From: a virus
Length of the DNA: 38,773 nt
Direction: 5' to 3' (one strand)
IMG/VR virus record: IMGVR_UViG_3300048833_000277
Coordinates: 1 to 38,773 of that record
Part shown: positions 28,373 to 36,579 of the stretch, one piece after another
Layout of the letters: every line of letters begins with the position of its first letter
How positions within the stretch are numbered: position 1 is the stretch's first letter
The notes under the pieces: model-generated
What the model was told of the DNA's origin: nothing
The model's database searches: none
Seen by the model: only the letters and a program-made list of their open reading frames with translations
Program-made: the position numbers and the translations under genes

Positions 28373-29791
28373 ATGCTTTACCTCGACGGCCAAATCTGGA
28401 GCATCCACCCGATGGCAATTGCCACCGCTCGCGATGCTGCGCAGAAGTGGCGACTGGAAGCGGCGGAAGATCAGGACAAGGGCGAAGAGAAGAAGTCAAA
28501 GCGGAAATCAAAACGGAACGCCGCAAACGAATCCTTCGGTCTTATGTCTCGATCGCTGTCCGTGGACGAAATGCCCATGGAGATGATCAACGGCACTGCC
28601 GTGGTCACCATCAGCGATGTGATTGTGAGCTGGTGCAGCTACTACTTCACCAGCCATCCGGCTCTGCAGCAGTGCTTCAAGTATCTGCAGCAGTACAAGC
28701 CACAGAACGGAGCTGTGCTGCTGATCGATTCGCCGGGCGGCATGGCCAAAGGTTCTGCCGAAACGATCGACGCGCTGGACGCTCTCCAGGACGCAGGCGT
28801 GAAAGTCACCGCTCAGGTGGCAGGCGGATGTTTCTCAGCCGCGTACAAGATCGCCTCTCGCTGTCGTGAAGGCATCTACGTCCATCGAATGGATGAAGTG
28901 GGCTCGATCGGCACGAAGATCATTATCGACGACGCCTCAGAGCGGTACGCTCAACTGGGCGTCAAGCCTGTGGCTGTGACGAACGAAGGGGCCATCTTTA
29001 AGACGCTCGGCGAGCCCGGCCTACCGATCACCGATGAGCAGATCGCATTCCTGACCGAGTACACGCAGCAGATCTTCGGCGAATTCAAACGCTGTGTGAT
29101 GACCGGACGCGGTCTGACTGAAGAACAGTTTTCGGCTGTCAGTGACGGCCGCTGGTGGCTTCCGGATGAAGCCAAGGCTTTGGGGCTGATTGACGGAGTT
29201 CGCACGACAACCGAAACGCTGGCGAGCTTACAGCCAGCAGCACGATCCATTTTTCTGAAAGAGGAATCTGACATGTTGACCGCCGCTGAAAAGAAGGCCG
29301 CTGAAGAAAAAGAGGCCGCTGAAAAGGCTGCTGCTGAAAAAGCCGCTGCCGAAAAGGCTGCCACTGAAAAGGCGGCTGCCGACAAGGCTGCTGAGGAAAA
29401 AGCCGCCGCTGAAAAGGCAACTGCTGAAAAGGCTGCTGCTGAGAAAGCCGCTGCCGATAAGGCGACAGCCGAGTCACAGGGCCAGCTCGGCGAGCTTGCC
29501 AAGTGGGTGGAGAAGTTCGGAGCCGAAAACGGCACGAAGTGGTTCCTCGAAGCGGGCTGCGATTACACGCAGGCACTGGAGCGACATGTCGAACTCCAGA
29601 AGAAGCAGATCGAAACCGTCACGACTGCCAGTCAGGCCAGTGAGAAGCTGCTGAAGGAAGTCGGCGAAAAGCTGGGCCAGTTGGATCCGCTGAACCTCGA
29701 AAAGAAAGCCGCCAAAGAAGAAGCAGGCGGAAAGACGGCAAAGGAAGGCATGACTCTGGCTGAGATCATGTCGGAGCGCAACAAAAAGTAG
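28373..29791 (+). CDS. S49 capsid maturation protease fused to scaffold
   Basis: A 472-residue protein. The protease domain (about 70-290) is of the SppA/lambda gpC type: LLIDSPGG, then VAGGCFSAAYKIAS with the predicted nucleophile Ser155 and a Lys base at about 210 (IFKTLGEPG). The C-terminal part from residue 301 is an (AEKAA)n helical repeat followed by KWVEKFGAENGTKW and a Lys-rich end, resembling the lambda C/Nu3 arrangement in which the scaffold is the C terminus of the protease. It processes and organises the prohead. A nested start is listed separately. Confidence 0.9.
   Translation: MLYLDGQIWSIHPMAIATARDAAQKWRLEAAEDQDKGEEKKSKRKSKRNAANESFGLMSRSLSVDEMPMEMINGTAVVTISDVIVSWCSYYFTSHPALQQCFKYLQQYKPQNGAVLLIDSPGGMAKGSAETIDALDALQDAGVKVTAQVAGGCFSAAYKIASRCREGIYVHRMDEVGSIGTKIIIDDASERYAQLGVKPVAVTNEGAIFKTLGEPGLPITDEQIAFLTEYTQQIFGEFKRCVMTGRGLTEEQFSAVSDGRWWLPDEAKALGLIDGVRTTTETLASLQPAARSIFLKEESDMLTAAEKKAAEEKEAAEKAAAEKAAAEKAATEKAAADKAAEEKAAAEKATAEKAAAEKAAADKATAESQGQLGELAKWVEKFGAENGTKWFLEAGCDYTQALERHVELQKKQIETVTTASQASEKLLKEVGEKLGQLDPLNLEKKAAKEEAGGKTAKEGMTLAEIMSERNKK
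29273..29791 (+). CDS. Nested scaffolding protein (Nu3-like internal start)
   Basis: In-frame internal ATG (codon 301 of the protease gene) preceded by GAGGAA at 29261-29266, 6 bases upstream, a better ribosome-binding site than many gene starts here. It would give a 172-residue scaffold MLTAAEKKAAEEKEAAEKAA followed by helical repeats. In lambda, Nu3 is made in the same way from inside C. This is inference from the ribosome-binding site and synteny. Confidence 0.7.
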   Translation: MLTAAEKKAAEEKEAAEKAAAEKAAAEKAATEKAAADKAAEEKAAAEKATAEKAAAEKAAADKATAESQGQLGELAKWVEKFGAENGTKWFLEAGCDYTQALERHVELQKKQIETVTTASQASEKLLKEVGEKLGQLDPLNLEKKAAKEEAGGKTAKEGMTLAEIMSERNKK

Positions 29792-29817
29792 CAACGCCGC
29801 TGAAGCGGATGCGATTC

Positions 29818-29850
29818 ACTGCACACTGACGACTGAACACTGACAACCTT
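29818..29850. repeat. Family D-type repeat before the capsid gene
   Basis: ACTGCACACTGACGACTGAA and CACTGACAACC are degenerate units of the ACTGAACACTGAAAAC family, ending 15 bases before the capsid ATG at 29866. Confidence 0.7.
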
Positions 29851-29865
29851 TTCTGAAAGAAAACC

Positions 29866-30843
29866 ATGGCCGCTTACACTCTCGCCAACATGCTTGTCCT
29901 GAACGACAAGAACCTCGCTCCCGTTGAAGTCAATCAGTTGCTGGAAGCCTCGCCTCTGCTGCTGTGGCTGGCTGCCACGATCAGCAGCAACGGCGAAAAG
30001 CACAGCTATCTGGCGAAGACTGGTGCACCGACTGTTGGATATCGAACCGTCAACACCGGTCTCGCCGCCAGCGTGGCGACTCGCGTCAAGCGTGAAACTA
30101 CACTGAAGCTGCTGTCTGCGAACAGCGAGTGTGACCGAGCTCTGGCGGATCTGTACCAGTTCGGCCGCGATGCGTTCGTTGCTCAGGACGTGATGGATCA
30201 TCTGTCAGCAGCGCTGACAGACACGGAAAAGCAGATCATCAACGGCACGGCCAACAACGCAGACGGTTACACCGGCTTCGTTCAGGCACTGCCGTACAAG
30301 AACAGTCCGATGGTGGTGGACGCAACCGGAACGGCGAACGACACGCTCGTCAGCTCCGTCTACCTGGTGCGATCAACCGACGCTCTGGAAGACGTTGCTG
30401 TTGTCGGAAAAGGCACCGGCAGCAATCCAATGAATGCCAAGATTCAGTTGGATCTCGGTCAGTCCGTTGAGCAGGCTCTGACTGACGATGACGGCAACCG
30501 TTATCCAGGTATCTACACGCCTTGCGAAGGCTGGCTCGGTCTGCAGGTTGGGTCTCCGTACTCAATCGCACGACTCTGCAATGTCACTGCACAGAGCGGC
30601 AAGACGTTGACGGATGCTCTGTTGGCTCAGCTCTGGGCAAAGGTCCCTGCCAGCAAGCGTGGCACTCCGGACAACTGGCGTTTCGTGATGAACGGCACTC
30701 TGCAGATGCAGCTTCAGCAGTCTCGCACTGCGACCAGCGAAAGCGGCAAGGATGCGGACATTCCAGAGAACTGGCAGCGGATTCCGTTCGTGATCACGGA
30801 CAACGTCAGTGAGCACGAAACGATTCTCGCCGCAGCTCCGTAA
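29866..30843 (+). CDS. Major capsid protein (probable HK97 fold)
   Basis: A 325-residue protein after GAAAGAAAACC. It lies directly downstream of the protease/scaffold, the usual place for the major capsid gene. Helical N terminus (TLANMLVLNDKNLAPVEVNQ), a central P-domain-like region (LYQFGRDAFVAQDVMDHLSA; EKQIINGTANNADGYTGFVQ) and a C-terminal segment with WRFVMNGTLQMQLQ and VITDNVSEHETIL fit HK97-type capsid proteins. The family is assigned from synteny and style, not from a diagnostic motif. No separate decoration gene is evident upstream. Confidence 0.8.
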   Translation: MAAYTLANMLVLNDKNLAPVEVNQLLEASPLLLWLAATISSNGEKHSYLAKTGAPTVGYRTVNTGLAASVATRVKRETTLKLLSANSECDRALADLYQFGRDAFVAQDVMDHLSAALTDTEKQIINGTANNADGYTGFVQALPYKNSPMVVDATGTANDTLVSSVYLVRSTDALEDVAVVGKGTGSNPMNAKIQLDLGQSVEQALTDDDGNRYPGIYTPCEGWLGLQVGSPYSIARLCNVTAQSGKTLTDALLAQLWAKVPASKRGTPDNWRFVMNGTLQMQLQQSRTATSESGKDADIPENWQRIPFVITDNVSEHETILAAAP

Positions 30844-30846
30844 TCG

Positions 30847-30935
30847 TAGCCCGTTGTTGTGGCACGGTCTGAGACCGGCCACAACGAGGGTTCTGCTTTG
30901 CGACGTGCACACATCCCGACCTGAGACAGGTCGGG
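30847..30935. repeat. Family A repeat variant after the capsid gene
   Basis: The first hairpin is replaced by a longer one: GTTGTGGC ... GCCACAAC enclosing CGGTCT-g-AGACCG (about 30855-30885). The second, CCCGACCTG-aga-CAGGTCGGG (30915-30935), is followed by CTACTTTTT and could act as a partial terminator between capsid and connector genes. It ends 24 bases before the GTG at 30959. Confidence 0.85.
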
Positions 30936-30958
30936 CTACTTTTTCGAAAGTCGGAACC

Positions 30959-31246
30959 GTGAACCTGAACGAACTGAATGAGACGATCAAGCGAATCGTG
31001 CCACTCGCCACCACAGTCGTGGCGGGACTCACGGACAGCACAGGGCTGTCTGGCACGCACGACGACACGCTGGCCGCAACCAGTGTGCCGGTCAACATCA
31101 GCGGTGGAGAAGCTCCGACCGAGGCGGAATTCAACGCACTGCTGGCGGTTGTGCGAGTGATCGCACAGAACGCGAGCGATACCGCACAGAAGCTGAACGA
31201 AGTCATCGCGGCCCTAAAAGCCGCGAACCTGATGGCCGAGTCCTGA
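30959..31246 (+). CDS. Hypothetical head-region protein
   Basis: A 95-residue protein with GTG start (CGGAACC just upstream). A helical N terminus (NLNELNETIKRIVPLATTVV) is followed by a Gly/Thr-rich turn region and a C-terminal helix (QKLNEVIAALKAANLMAES). It lies between capsid and connector genes, so it may be a head decoration, capsid-associated or connector protein. No family is recognised. Confidence 0.65.
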   Translation: MNLNELNETIKRIVPLATTVVAGLTDSTGLSGTHDDTLAATSVPVNISGGEAPTEAEFNALLAVVRVIAQNASDTAQKLNEVIAALKAANLMAES

Positions 31247-31278
31247 GTTTGTGACCGTCAGTCGAAAGACGCCTTTCC

Positions 31279-31659
31279 ATGTCGAGCATCACCCAGCAGA
31301 TTCAGGCGGCTACCCGCAACGCACAGCGACAACTGCGCGGATCTGCTGCCACGTACTCGCGCGGAGAAACGACGGTCCAGCTACCTCTGGCAGTCCCGGC
31401 GAAATCCAAATGGGAAACGCGAGATGCTCGAAATCAGTTGGCGGTCAGTTTCTCGAATGACTGGCTGATCGATGACGGGGATCTCGGACTTACGCCACAG
31501 CGTGATGACAAGATCACAGTCACTCACAACGGACTCGTGACGGTGTATCAGGTTCTGCCGTTCGGATCTGAAGGGCGATGCTGGCGGTGGTCAGATCAGC
31601 CGGGCGGAACTCGCCGAGTCTACACGAAGCAGGTTTCCGAAGCGGAGGCGGAATCATGA
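31279..31659 (+). CDS. Putative head closure / connector protein
   Basis: A 126-residue protein. The N terminus is helical (SITQQIQAATRNAQRQLRG) and the rest is beta: DWLIDDGDLGLTPQRDDKIT, then GLVTVYQVLPF, RCWRWSD and RRVYTKQ. A small barrel with a Y-x-V-L-P / W-R-W-S-D pattern is typical of connector and head-tail attachment proteins of siphoviruses. It is followed by an ATGA overlap with the next tail-joining gene. Confidence 0.65.
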   Translation: MSSITQQIQAATRNAQRQLRGSAATYSRGETTVQLPLAVPAKSKWETRDARNQLAVSFSNDWLIDDGDLGLTPQRDDKITVTHNGLVTVYQVLPFGSEGRCWRWSDQPGGTRRVYTKQVSEAEAES

Positions 31660-32078
31660 TCCTGACACTGGCCGATGCGATGGTTGCGGCTCTGAATGAG
31701 CACGACTGGGGCGACATCGAATTCACGGCAGAGCAGAAACTGCTGCCGGTTTTCGATCGTGACGTGATGGGTGATTCGCTGATCGTCGCTGTGGTCCCAG
31801 CATCCTGTGCAACGGCCGGCAGACTCGATCGACGGCGAAGCCGCAAGGAACTGGGCATCGACATCGGTTTCGCGAAGTTCCTGGACAACGCGGAAACCGG
31901 CACGGCGGAGCTGATCACGTTCGTCGAATCGGTCCAGACATTCGTGGACGAAGAACTGCAGCATCTGTCCGGACTGCAGTACCTCCGAAGCGAATTCGAT
32001 CCGCTCTACGACTCGGTCGCACTGCGGGACAATAGTTTGTTTATGTCGGTGCTGGCTGTGGTGTATCAGAAGAACTGA
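31656..32078 (+). CDS. Putative tail completion / terminator protein
   Basis: A 140-residue protein starting at an ATGA overlap. Mixed alpha/beta: MILTLADAMVAALNEHDW, VAVVPASC, DIGFAKF and a C-terminal LFMSVLAVVYQKN strand. The alternation of an N-terminal helix with amphipathic strands, a central DIGF segment and the FESVQTFVDEEL-like helix is common in proteins that cap the tail tube (gpU or completion type). The assignment rests mainly on its place between the connector and the tail tube genes. Confidence 0.6.
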   Translation: MILTLADAMVAALNEHDWGDIEFTAEQKLLPVFDRDVMGDSLIVAVVPASCATAGRLDRRRSRKELGIDIGFAKFLDNAETGTAELITFVESVQTFVDEELQHLSGLQYLRSEFDPLYDSVALRDNSLFMSVLAVVYQKN

Positions 32079-32083
32079 AACCC

Positions 32084-32572
32084 ATGATCGAAATCGCGTA
32101 CCAATTCGACAGCAAGCTCCAGGAGTTCGCGAAGCCCTACAGGACTTCCGTTCGCCGATGGCTGAACTTTGTCGGCGGGTACACGAGGAAGGTTGCGAAG
32201 AACTCGCTGAAAAAAGCGAGACCGAAACGGAATGAAGGCGAGCTGACGGAGTTCGAGCTGGAACGGCACAGGGTGCTGACTCGGCTGAACGCGGCCGAGG
32301 GCAAGGGACCTCCGAAGTTTCCTGACCGAGTCAGCAAACCCGGAAGCCCGCCGCTGCTGCATGGTGATCGATCGCCGCTGAAGCATCTGCTGAGGTACGC
32401 GGTCGATGAGAGAGAGAAAGAGGCGGTCATCGGTCCGGAGCGAGCGAAGACAGCAATCGCGGGAGACATCGAACACGGCCGAGGCGATCGACTGCCGAGA
32501 CCGTTCATGAATCCCGCTCAAGAAAAAACCCGCCCCCGTATGGCCGCGTTTTGGGCCAATGCAATTCGATAG
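32084..32572 (+). CDS. Putative minor tail / head-tail joining protein
   Basis: A 162-residue basic protein. The N terminus MIEIAYQFDSKLQEFAKPYR and the LNFVGGYTRKVAKNSLKKAR region resemble proteins of the gpZ/HK97 gp10 type, which help join head and tail. The C terminus (RPFMNPAQEKTRPRMAAFWA) has the RPF(M/L)xPA motif often found near the end of these proteins. It follows the completion-type gene by 5 bases and precedes the tube gene. Confidence 0.65.
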   Translation: MIEIAYQFDSKLQEFAKPYRTSVRRWLNFVGGYTRKVAKNSLKKARPKRNEGELTEFELERHRVLTRLNAAEGKGPPKFPDRVSKPGSPPLLHGDRSPLKHLLRYAVDEREKEAVIGPERAKTAIAGDIEHGRGDRLPRPFMNPAQEKTRPRMAAFWANAIR

Positions 32573-32588
32573 ATCTGGAGACTGAATC

Positions 32589-33056
32589 ATGTCCGACAAC
32601 GGCCTGAACATGCACCTTTATTTTGACTTCGGTGGCCTCGGCGATGAAGAGATCACCGGAAACGCTGGCAGCGCTGGCTGGGACGAGTGCGACATCGTCG
32701 CAGACGTCACCGTCAACAACGGCCGCAACACGGGGACCGTCAAGAATCGCGGATCCGATACCGAGCGGAAACTGGCTGGCTTGAAGACTCGCAGCATCGA
32801 CATCGAGATCACTCACGAACCCGGAGACGCGAACTTCGACGCACTGATCGCCGCTTATGAAGCTGGCGATGTGATCGGCGTCGCTGCCATGGATAAGACG
32901 ATCACGACACCGGGAGCCATCGGCCTGCAGATGGACGTGATTATCACCGACTGCAGTCAGACACAGCCTCTGGAAGACAGCAGCAACTGGAAGCTGAAAC
33001 TGGAACCCGCCGCCAAGACTGATCACGTGCCTGCTCACGTCACAGTGTCGGCGTAG
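32589..33056 (+). CDS. Major tail tube protein
   Basis: A 155-residue protein with a GGAG site upstream. Predominantly beta: MHLYFDFGGLG, DIVADVTVNNGRNTGTVKNR, TRSIDIEITHEPGDANFDAL, MDVIITDCSQTQPLEDSSNW and KLKLEPAAKTDHVPAHVTVS. The size, the beta-sandwich pattern and the position before the chaperone pair and tape measure all fit a gpV-like tail tube subunit that polymerises around the tape measure. It is followed by a family D repeat. Confidence 0.85.
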   Translation: MSDNGLNMHLYFDFGGLGDEEITGNAGSAGWDECDIVADVTVNNGRNTGTVKNRGSDTERKLAGLKTRSIDIEITHEPGDANFDALIAAYEAGDVIGVAAMDKTITTPGAIGLQMDVIITDCSQTQPLEDSSNWKLKLEPAAKTDHVPAHVTVSA

Positions 33057-33068
33057 TCTGCGATTGTC

Positions 33069-33090
33069 CGAAAACTGAACACTGAAAACC
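33069..33090. repeat. Family D repeat after the tail tube gene
   Basis: CGAAAACTGAACACTGAAAA lies between the tail tube stop and the ATG at 33109. It closely matches the units at 28333-28363 and 36997-37020. Confidence 0.9.
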
Positions 33091-33108
33091 TTAAACGGAG
33101 CAAGAACC

Positions 33109-33381
33109 ATGGCCAAGCAATACGAAACGCGCGATGTGCAGCAGAAGGTGAACAACGCGGACGGAACTCAGAGCGTCATCACCGTCACGGAACGTCGCCT
33201 GAAGAAGGCTCACGACAAGCAGATGAGCCGTCTGCACAGCCGCCAACGAGGCGCGGCTGCTGAGCAGCATGCAGCCGTCGAATCACACTTCGAACCGTCG
33301 GCAGTGTCTCCGAAAGTGGAGTCAGCGGCCGCAGAGGTGGAGGAAGTGGCGGTCGAGGCGACTGAAGACACGGAGGGCTGA
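33109..33381 (+). CDS. Hypothetical basic protein with acidic tail
   Basis: A 90-residue protein. A basic N-terminal half (ERRLKKAHDKQMSRLHSRQR) and a Glu/Ala/Val-rich, probably disordered C terminus ending EEVAVEATEDTEG. It lies between tube and chaperone genes. Its last codons and stop are inside a family B repeat (33369-33397), so the reading frame may have been extended or cut by that repeat. Function unknown. Confidence 0.6.
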   Translation: MAKQYETRDVQQKVNNADGTQSVITVTERRLKKAHDKQMSRLHSRQRGAAAEQHAAVESHFEPSAVSPKVESAAAEVEEVAVEATEDTEG

Positions 33382-33465
33382 CGCCCAGCCGCTCGCCGGT
33401 CGAGTAGCCCGATCTGTCCTCAGATCGGGACTTCCTGCACTCTCGCCGATCTGAGACAGATCGGC
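33369..33465. repeat. Composite of family B and paired family A repeats
   Basis: Family B unit CACGGAGGGCTGACGCCC then AGCCGCTCGCC (33369-33397) is followed by CCCGATCTG-tcct-CAGATCGGG (33408-33429) and GCCGATCTG-aga-CAGATCGGC (33445-33465), then CCTACGGAG, which supplies the ribosome-binding site of the ATG at 33480. Two repeat families are thus stacked in one intergenic space. Confidence 0.9.
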
Positions 33466-33479
33466 CTACGGAGAACATC

Positions 33480-34013
33480 ATGCACACTTTCACGGACAAT
33501 CAGAACCGCGCTTGGAAGATCTCGATCGGTCTCGCCACTGCGCGGCATCTGAAGGAACAGACCGGCGGTCGAGTCGACTTCGTGCAACAGGCACAAACAG
33601 GGCAAGGCAAAGAAGTCTTTCAGGCACTCGCTGAAGACGTCGGACTTCTCGGCCAGGTCGCGTGGTTGCTGTGCGAAGCGCAGGCCGTGGAACGAGGTGT
33701 CTCAGAACTCGACTTCGCGGATGGCTTTGATATGGACGTGCTGGATCAATTCCAGACGGCGATGATCCGCGCGGCGATCGATTTTTTCCCGAGCCGCTCC
33801 CGTCCAGTGCTGCAGAAGGCTCTGGAAGTGGCGGAAAGAATCAGCGCAGAGGACACCGAGTTCGCAGTGAAAGAGGCGACCAAGCTGATGGCGGATCCGC
33901 ACTTCGAAAAGATGATCAGGAAAACAATGCGTACACCTGGCGTCTCATCTGGGAGTGGGCCGGTTACGTCGGACTCAGACCTCGTGATCTCTTCGACACT
34001 CAACCCGAGCTGA
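33480..34013 (+). CDS. Tail assembly chaperone (gpG-like)
   Basis: A 177-residue protein after CGGAG in a repeat-derived leader. Begins HTFTDNQNRAWKISIGLATARHLK, like the opening strand-helix of many tail chaperones, then helical and acidic. The last ~30 residues after MIRKTM (RTPGVSSGSGPVTSDSDLVI) look like out-of-frame sequence, whereas the -1 frame there encodes conserved-looking protein. This is the mark of a G/GT programmed frameshift. The chaperone coats the tape measure during tail assembly. Confidence 0.82.
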   Translation: MHTFTDNQNRAWKISIGLATARHLKEQTGGRVDFVQQAQTGQGKEVFQALAEDVGLLGQVAWLLCEAQAVERGVSELDFADGFDMDVLDQFQTAMIRAAIDFFPSRSRPVLQKALEVAERISAEDTEFAVKEATKLMADPHFEKMIRKTMRTPGVSSGSGPVTSDSDLVISSTLNPS

Positions 34014-34231
34014 CACTTCGGCAACTCAAATGGATGGTGGACGGAAAACGGAAAGAAGACTGGGACCACACGGCGAGCCTGAAGAGTCAGCTCGCCAACA
34101 TGTTCAAAGACAAGAACTCCCCGGCATTCATGCCAGACGAATTCCACCCGCTACGAGCCGCCAAAGCTCGTGAGAAAAAGAAGAAGTCAATCAGCGTGAA
34201 CCAACTCACCGCCGCTTTCGTGGGAATCTAA
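33908..34231 (+). CDS. Frameshift extension of the tail chaperone (gpGT-like), -1 frame
   Basis: The -1 frame is open from 33731 to the stop at 34231. It reads protein-like from about 33908: QENNAYTWRLIWEWAGYVGL, then LTLRQLKWMVDGKRKEDWDH, KSQLANMF and a DEFHP motif, typical of the T half of tail chaperones. No separate start with a ribosome-binding site exists at its beginning. Slip candidates are GAAAAG (33906-33911) and GGAAAAC (33919-33925); a perfect T-TTT-TTC heptamer lies earlier at 33782-33788. The exact site is uncertain. The fused product would be about 250 residues. Confidence 0.75.
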   Translation, partial: KDDQENNAYTWRLIWEWAGYVGLRPRDLFDTQPELTLRQLKWMVDGKRKEDWDHTASLKSQLANMFKDKNSPAFMPDEFHPLRAAKAREKKKKSISVNQLTAAFVGI

Positions 34232-34240
34232 TGCGACTCT

Positions 34241-34273
<33 letters not shown>

Positions 34274-34276
34274 GCC

Positions 34277-36565
34277 ATGGCGTCCAAATCCGGAATTGAA
34301 GCAGGCCGTGCGTTCGTGAGGATGTTCCTCAACGACGTTGAGCTTCAAGCTGGGCTGAAGACGACAACGCAGAAGCTGACCGCCATGGGCAACGCCCTGG
34401 GCGATCTGTCGGCGAAGTTCGGGCGGCTGGGCATCGCGGCCAGTTTGCCCTTCGTCGCCGCGCTGGCTGCCTTCATTCCGTTCAGCGATCAGATGAAAGC
34501 CGTGGAGGCAGTGTCGACGGAGGTCGGAGTCACCTTTCAAGAGCTGGAGAACAAGGCCAAAGAACTGGGCCGCACAACGTCCTTCACGGCAACTCAGGTT
34601 GCTCAGATGATGACGGAGCTGGGCCGCGCTGGATTCAATACCGGTGAAATTGATGGCATGATCGCGTCGGTTCTGAATCTGTCGCGAGCCACTGGCACAG
34701 ATGCAGCACTCTCTGCCGGAATCATGTCTGCGACGATCCGGCAGTTCTCGCTCGATGCCACCGATGCCACGCGCGTGGCGGATGTTCTCACCTATACCGC
34801 CAACAAGACCTTTAACACGGTCGAAGCGTTGGGCGAAGCTCTGAAGTACGCTGGCCCGGTCGCCGCGCAGCTCGGATATTCGCTCGAAGACACTGTTGCA
34901 ATTCTCGGCACGTTGGGGAATGTTGGGATCCAGGGATCCGAAGCTGGTACGGCTCTGCGACGATTGGCCACACTCAGCGCGGCTGAAGCTCAGCGGATGC
35001 AGGCGATCTTCGGCGTGGCCTTTCAGGACGCCGCCGGCAATGCACGCCCGCTGGTCGATGTTCTCGGCGAAGTGGCGACGGCAACCGAGAATATGGCGAG
35101 CGGCGAACGTACCGCCAAATTCAATGAGGCCTTTGGGCTTCTCGGCATCACGAGTGCTCAGGTGATCGCTCAAGTCGCTGGCGACACTCGCAGACTGGCT
35201 GCCGAGCTGCAGAACGTTGAGGGTACCGCTGCCAAGACTGCCGCCGCAATGGATTCCGGAATCGGGGGATCACTTCGCATTCTGCAGAGCGCCATCGAAG
35301 GCGTAGCAATCGCACTCTCCGAGGCGGTCGAAGGTCCACTGATGGCATGGATGGCGTCATTGACGGAAGTCGCTGGCGTCGTGACAGTCTTGATTGAACG
35401 TAACCAGACGTTCATTCAGATCCTTGGATTCCTCGGACCAACGCTGCTAGCGATCTCTGGCGCACTGGCGATTGTATCGACAGCCATCTCCATCTATGCG
35501 ATGAAGACTCTGATCTACGCTTCTGCCGTGGCAGTTGCCGGGGCCGCACAGGCATTCTTCACGGCCCTCATCAACCCGGCCGGACTGCTGCTCGTTGGTG
35601 CTGCGCTTGTCGCCGCTGGCGCTGCATACGATGAATTCGCAGCCGCAACTGAGCAGGCCAGTCAGAAAGCCGCCGAATCCGCGTCGGCAAATGAACTTGC
35701 TGCAGCAAAGGCCACCGAACTGAAAACGGCGAATGCAGCCGTCAAGCCGCCGAACCTCGCTCCGCCTGCCGGGGCGAAGGATGCTCTCACGCGCTTCCAG
35801 GGATATCTGACAGCCACCGAGACGCCCGCCGAGAAGCTGAAGAAGAAACTGCTGGAACTGGACACGACGATTCGTGAACTCGGCCAGGCCGTCCCGCCGG
35901 ACCTGCAGGCGAAGCTGCGTCTGCAGATCATCGAAGAATCCACCGGGGCCGTCAGCAGCATTCGCAAGCTGCAGGACGAAATCGCCGTACTGGCGGGATC
36001 CGCCACGGAAGCTCAGCAGGAACTCCGCGACATGGCAGCGGCTGGAGTTCCTCCGCAGTTGCTTCAGCGATATCAGCAGCTCCGCACGGAACGCGATCGC
36101 ATCAAGGCAGAACTTGAAGCGCAGGAAGAAGCTGAGAAAGCCGCGAAGCAGGCAGCAGACGATCGCTTTGCCGATCTGCAGCGGCAAGCGGACGAACTCA
36201 AAGAGAACACGCGGACGAAAGAAGAGCGAATTGAAGTCGAACTGGCGAACCTCGAAGAACTCCGCAAGGCGCTGGATCCTGCGACAAACGCTCCGCTGAT
36301 CGACGAAGAGACCTATCGGCGAGCCCTCGAACGAATCCATCGGCAGCAACTGAATGAAGCCGAGCGAACCGCGCGAGCCCCTTCGTTCACGCAAGGTGAT
36401 CTGCGATCTGCCGAGGGAGCAAAGTTTATCGTCGATCTGCTGAACGGCAGTGGAACAACCGAGCAACGACTGTTGTCAGTCAGTGAAGTGACAGCACGGA
36501 ATACCAGCGATCTTGTCACGATCACACGGACGAAGAACACGATCAAAGTGGCCAAACTCAGATAA
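34277..36565 (+). CDS. Tape measure protein
   Basis: A 762-residue protein of the TP901/PhageMin_Tail type: the core (about residues 75-320) has a SFTATQVAQMMTELGRAGFN repeat region followed by ATGTDAALSAGIMSATIRQF, ADVLTYTANKTFNTVEALGE and VAAQLGYSLEDTVAILGTLG. Hydrophobic membrane-active segments lie at about 388-460 (LGFLGPTLLAISGALAIVST), and a long coiled coil follows (about 560-690). It fixes tail length; at about 1.5 angstrom per residue this predicts a tail near 115 nm. There is no lysozyme domain. Confidence 0.92.
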   Translation: MASKSGIEAGRAFVRMFLNDVELQAGLKTTTQKLTAMGNALGDLSAKFGRLGIAASLPFVAALAAFIPFSDQMKAVEAVSTEVGVTFQELENKAKELGRTTSFTATQVAQMMTELGRAGFNTGEIDGMIASVLNLSRATGTDAALSAGIMSATIRQFSLDATDATRVADVLTYTANKTFNTVEALGEALKYAGPVAAQLGYSLEDTVAILGTLGNVGIQGSEAGTALRRLATLSAAEAQRMQAIFGVAFQDAAGNARPLVDVLGEVATATENMASGERTAKFNEAFGLLGITSAQVIAQVAGDTRRLAAELQNVEGTAAKTAAAMDSGIGGSLRILQSAIEGVAIALSEAVEGPLMAWMASLTEVAGVVTVLIERNQTFIQILGFLGPTLLAISGALAIVSTAISIYAMKTLIYASAVAVAGAAQAFFTALINPAGLLLVGAALVAAGAAYDEFAAATEQASQKAAESASANELAAAKATELKTANAAVKPPNLAPPAGAKDALTRFQGYLTATETPAEKLKKKLLELDTTIRELGQAVPPDLQAKLRLQIIEESTGAVSSIRKLQDEIAVLAGSATEAQQELRDMAAAGVPPQLLQRYQQLRTERDRIKAELEAQEEAEKAAKQAADDRFADLQRQADELKENTRTKEERIEVELANLEELRKALDPATNAPLIDEETYRRALERIHRQQLNEAERTARAPSFTQGDLRSAEGAKFIVDLLNGSGTTEQRLLSVSEVTARNTSDLVTITRTKNTIKVAKLR

Positions 36566-36579
36566 CGAAAGTGAGACAC

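Noticed and set aside
28951-29535. Long reverse-strand frame rich in Ala/Ser opposite the protease/scaffold
   Set aside because: It is the antisense of the (AEKAA)n repeat, where stop codons are missing because of composition.
35447-36466. 339-codon reverse-strand frame opposite the tape measure gene
   Set aside because: Composition is atypical (Leu/Arg/Phe/Gly mix), with no ribosome-binding site, and the forward strand encodes a clear tape measure protein.
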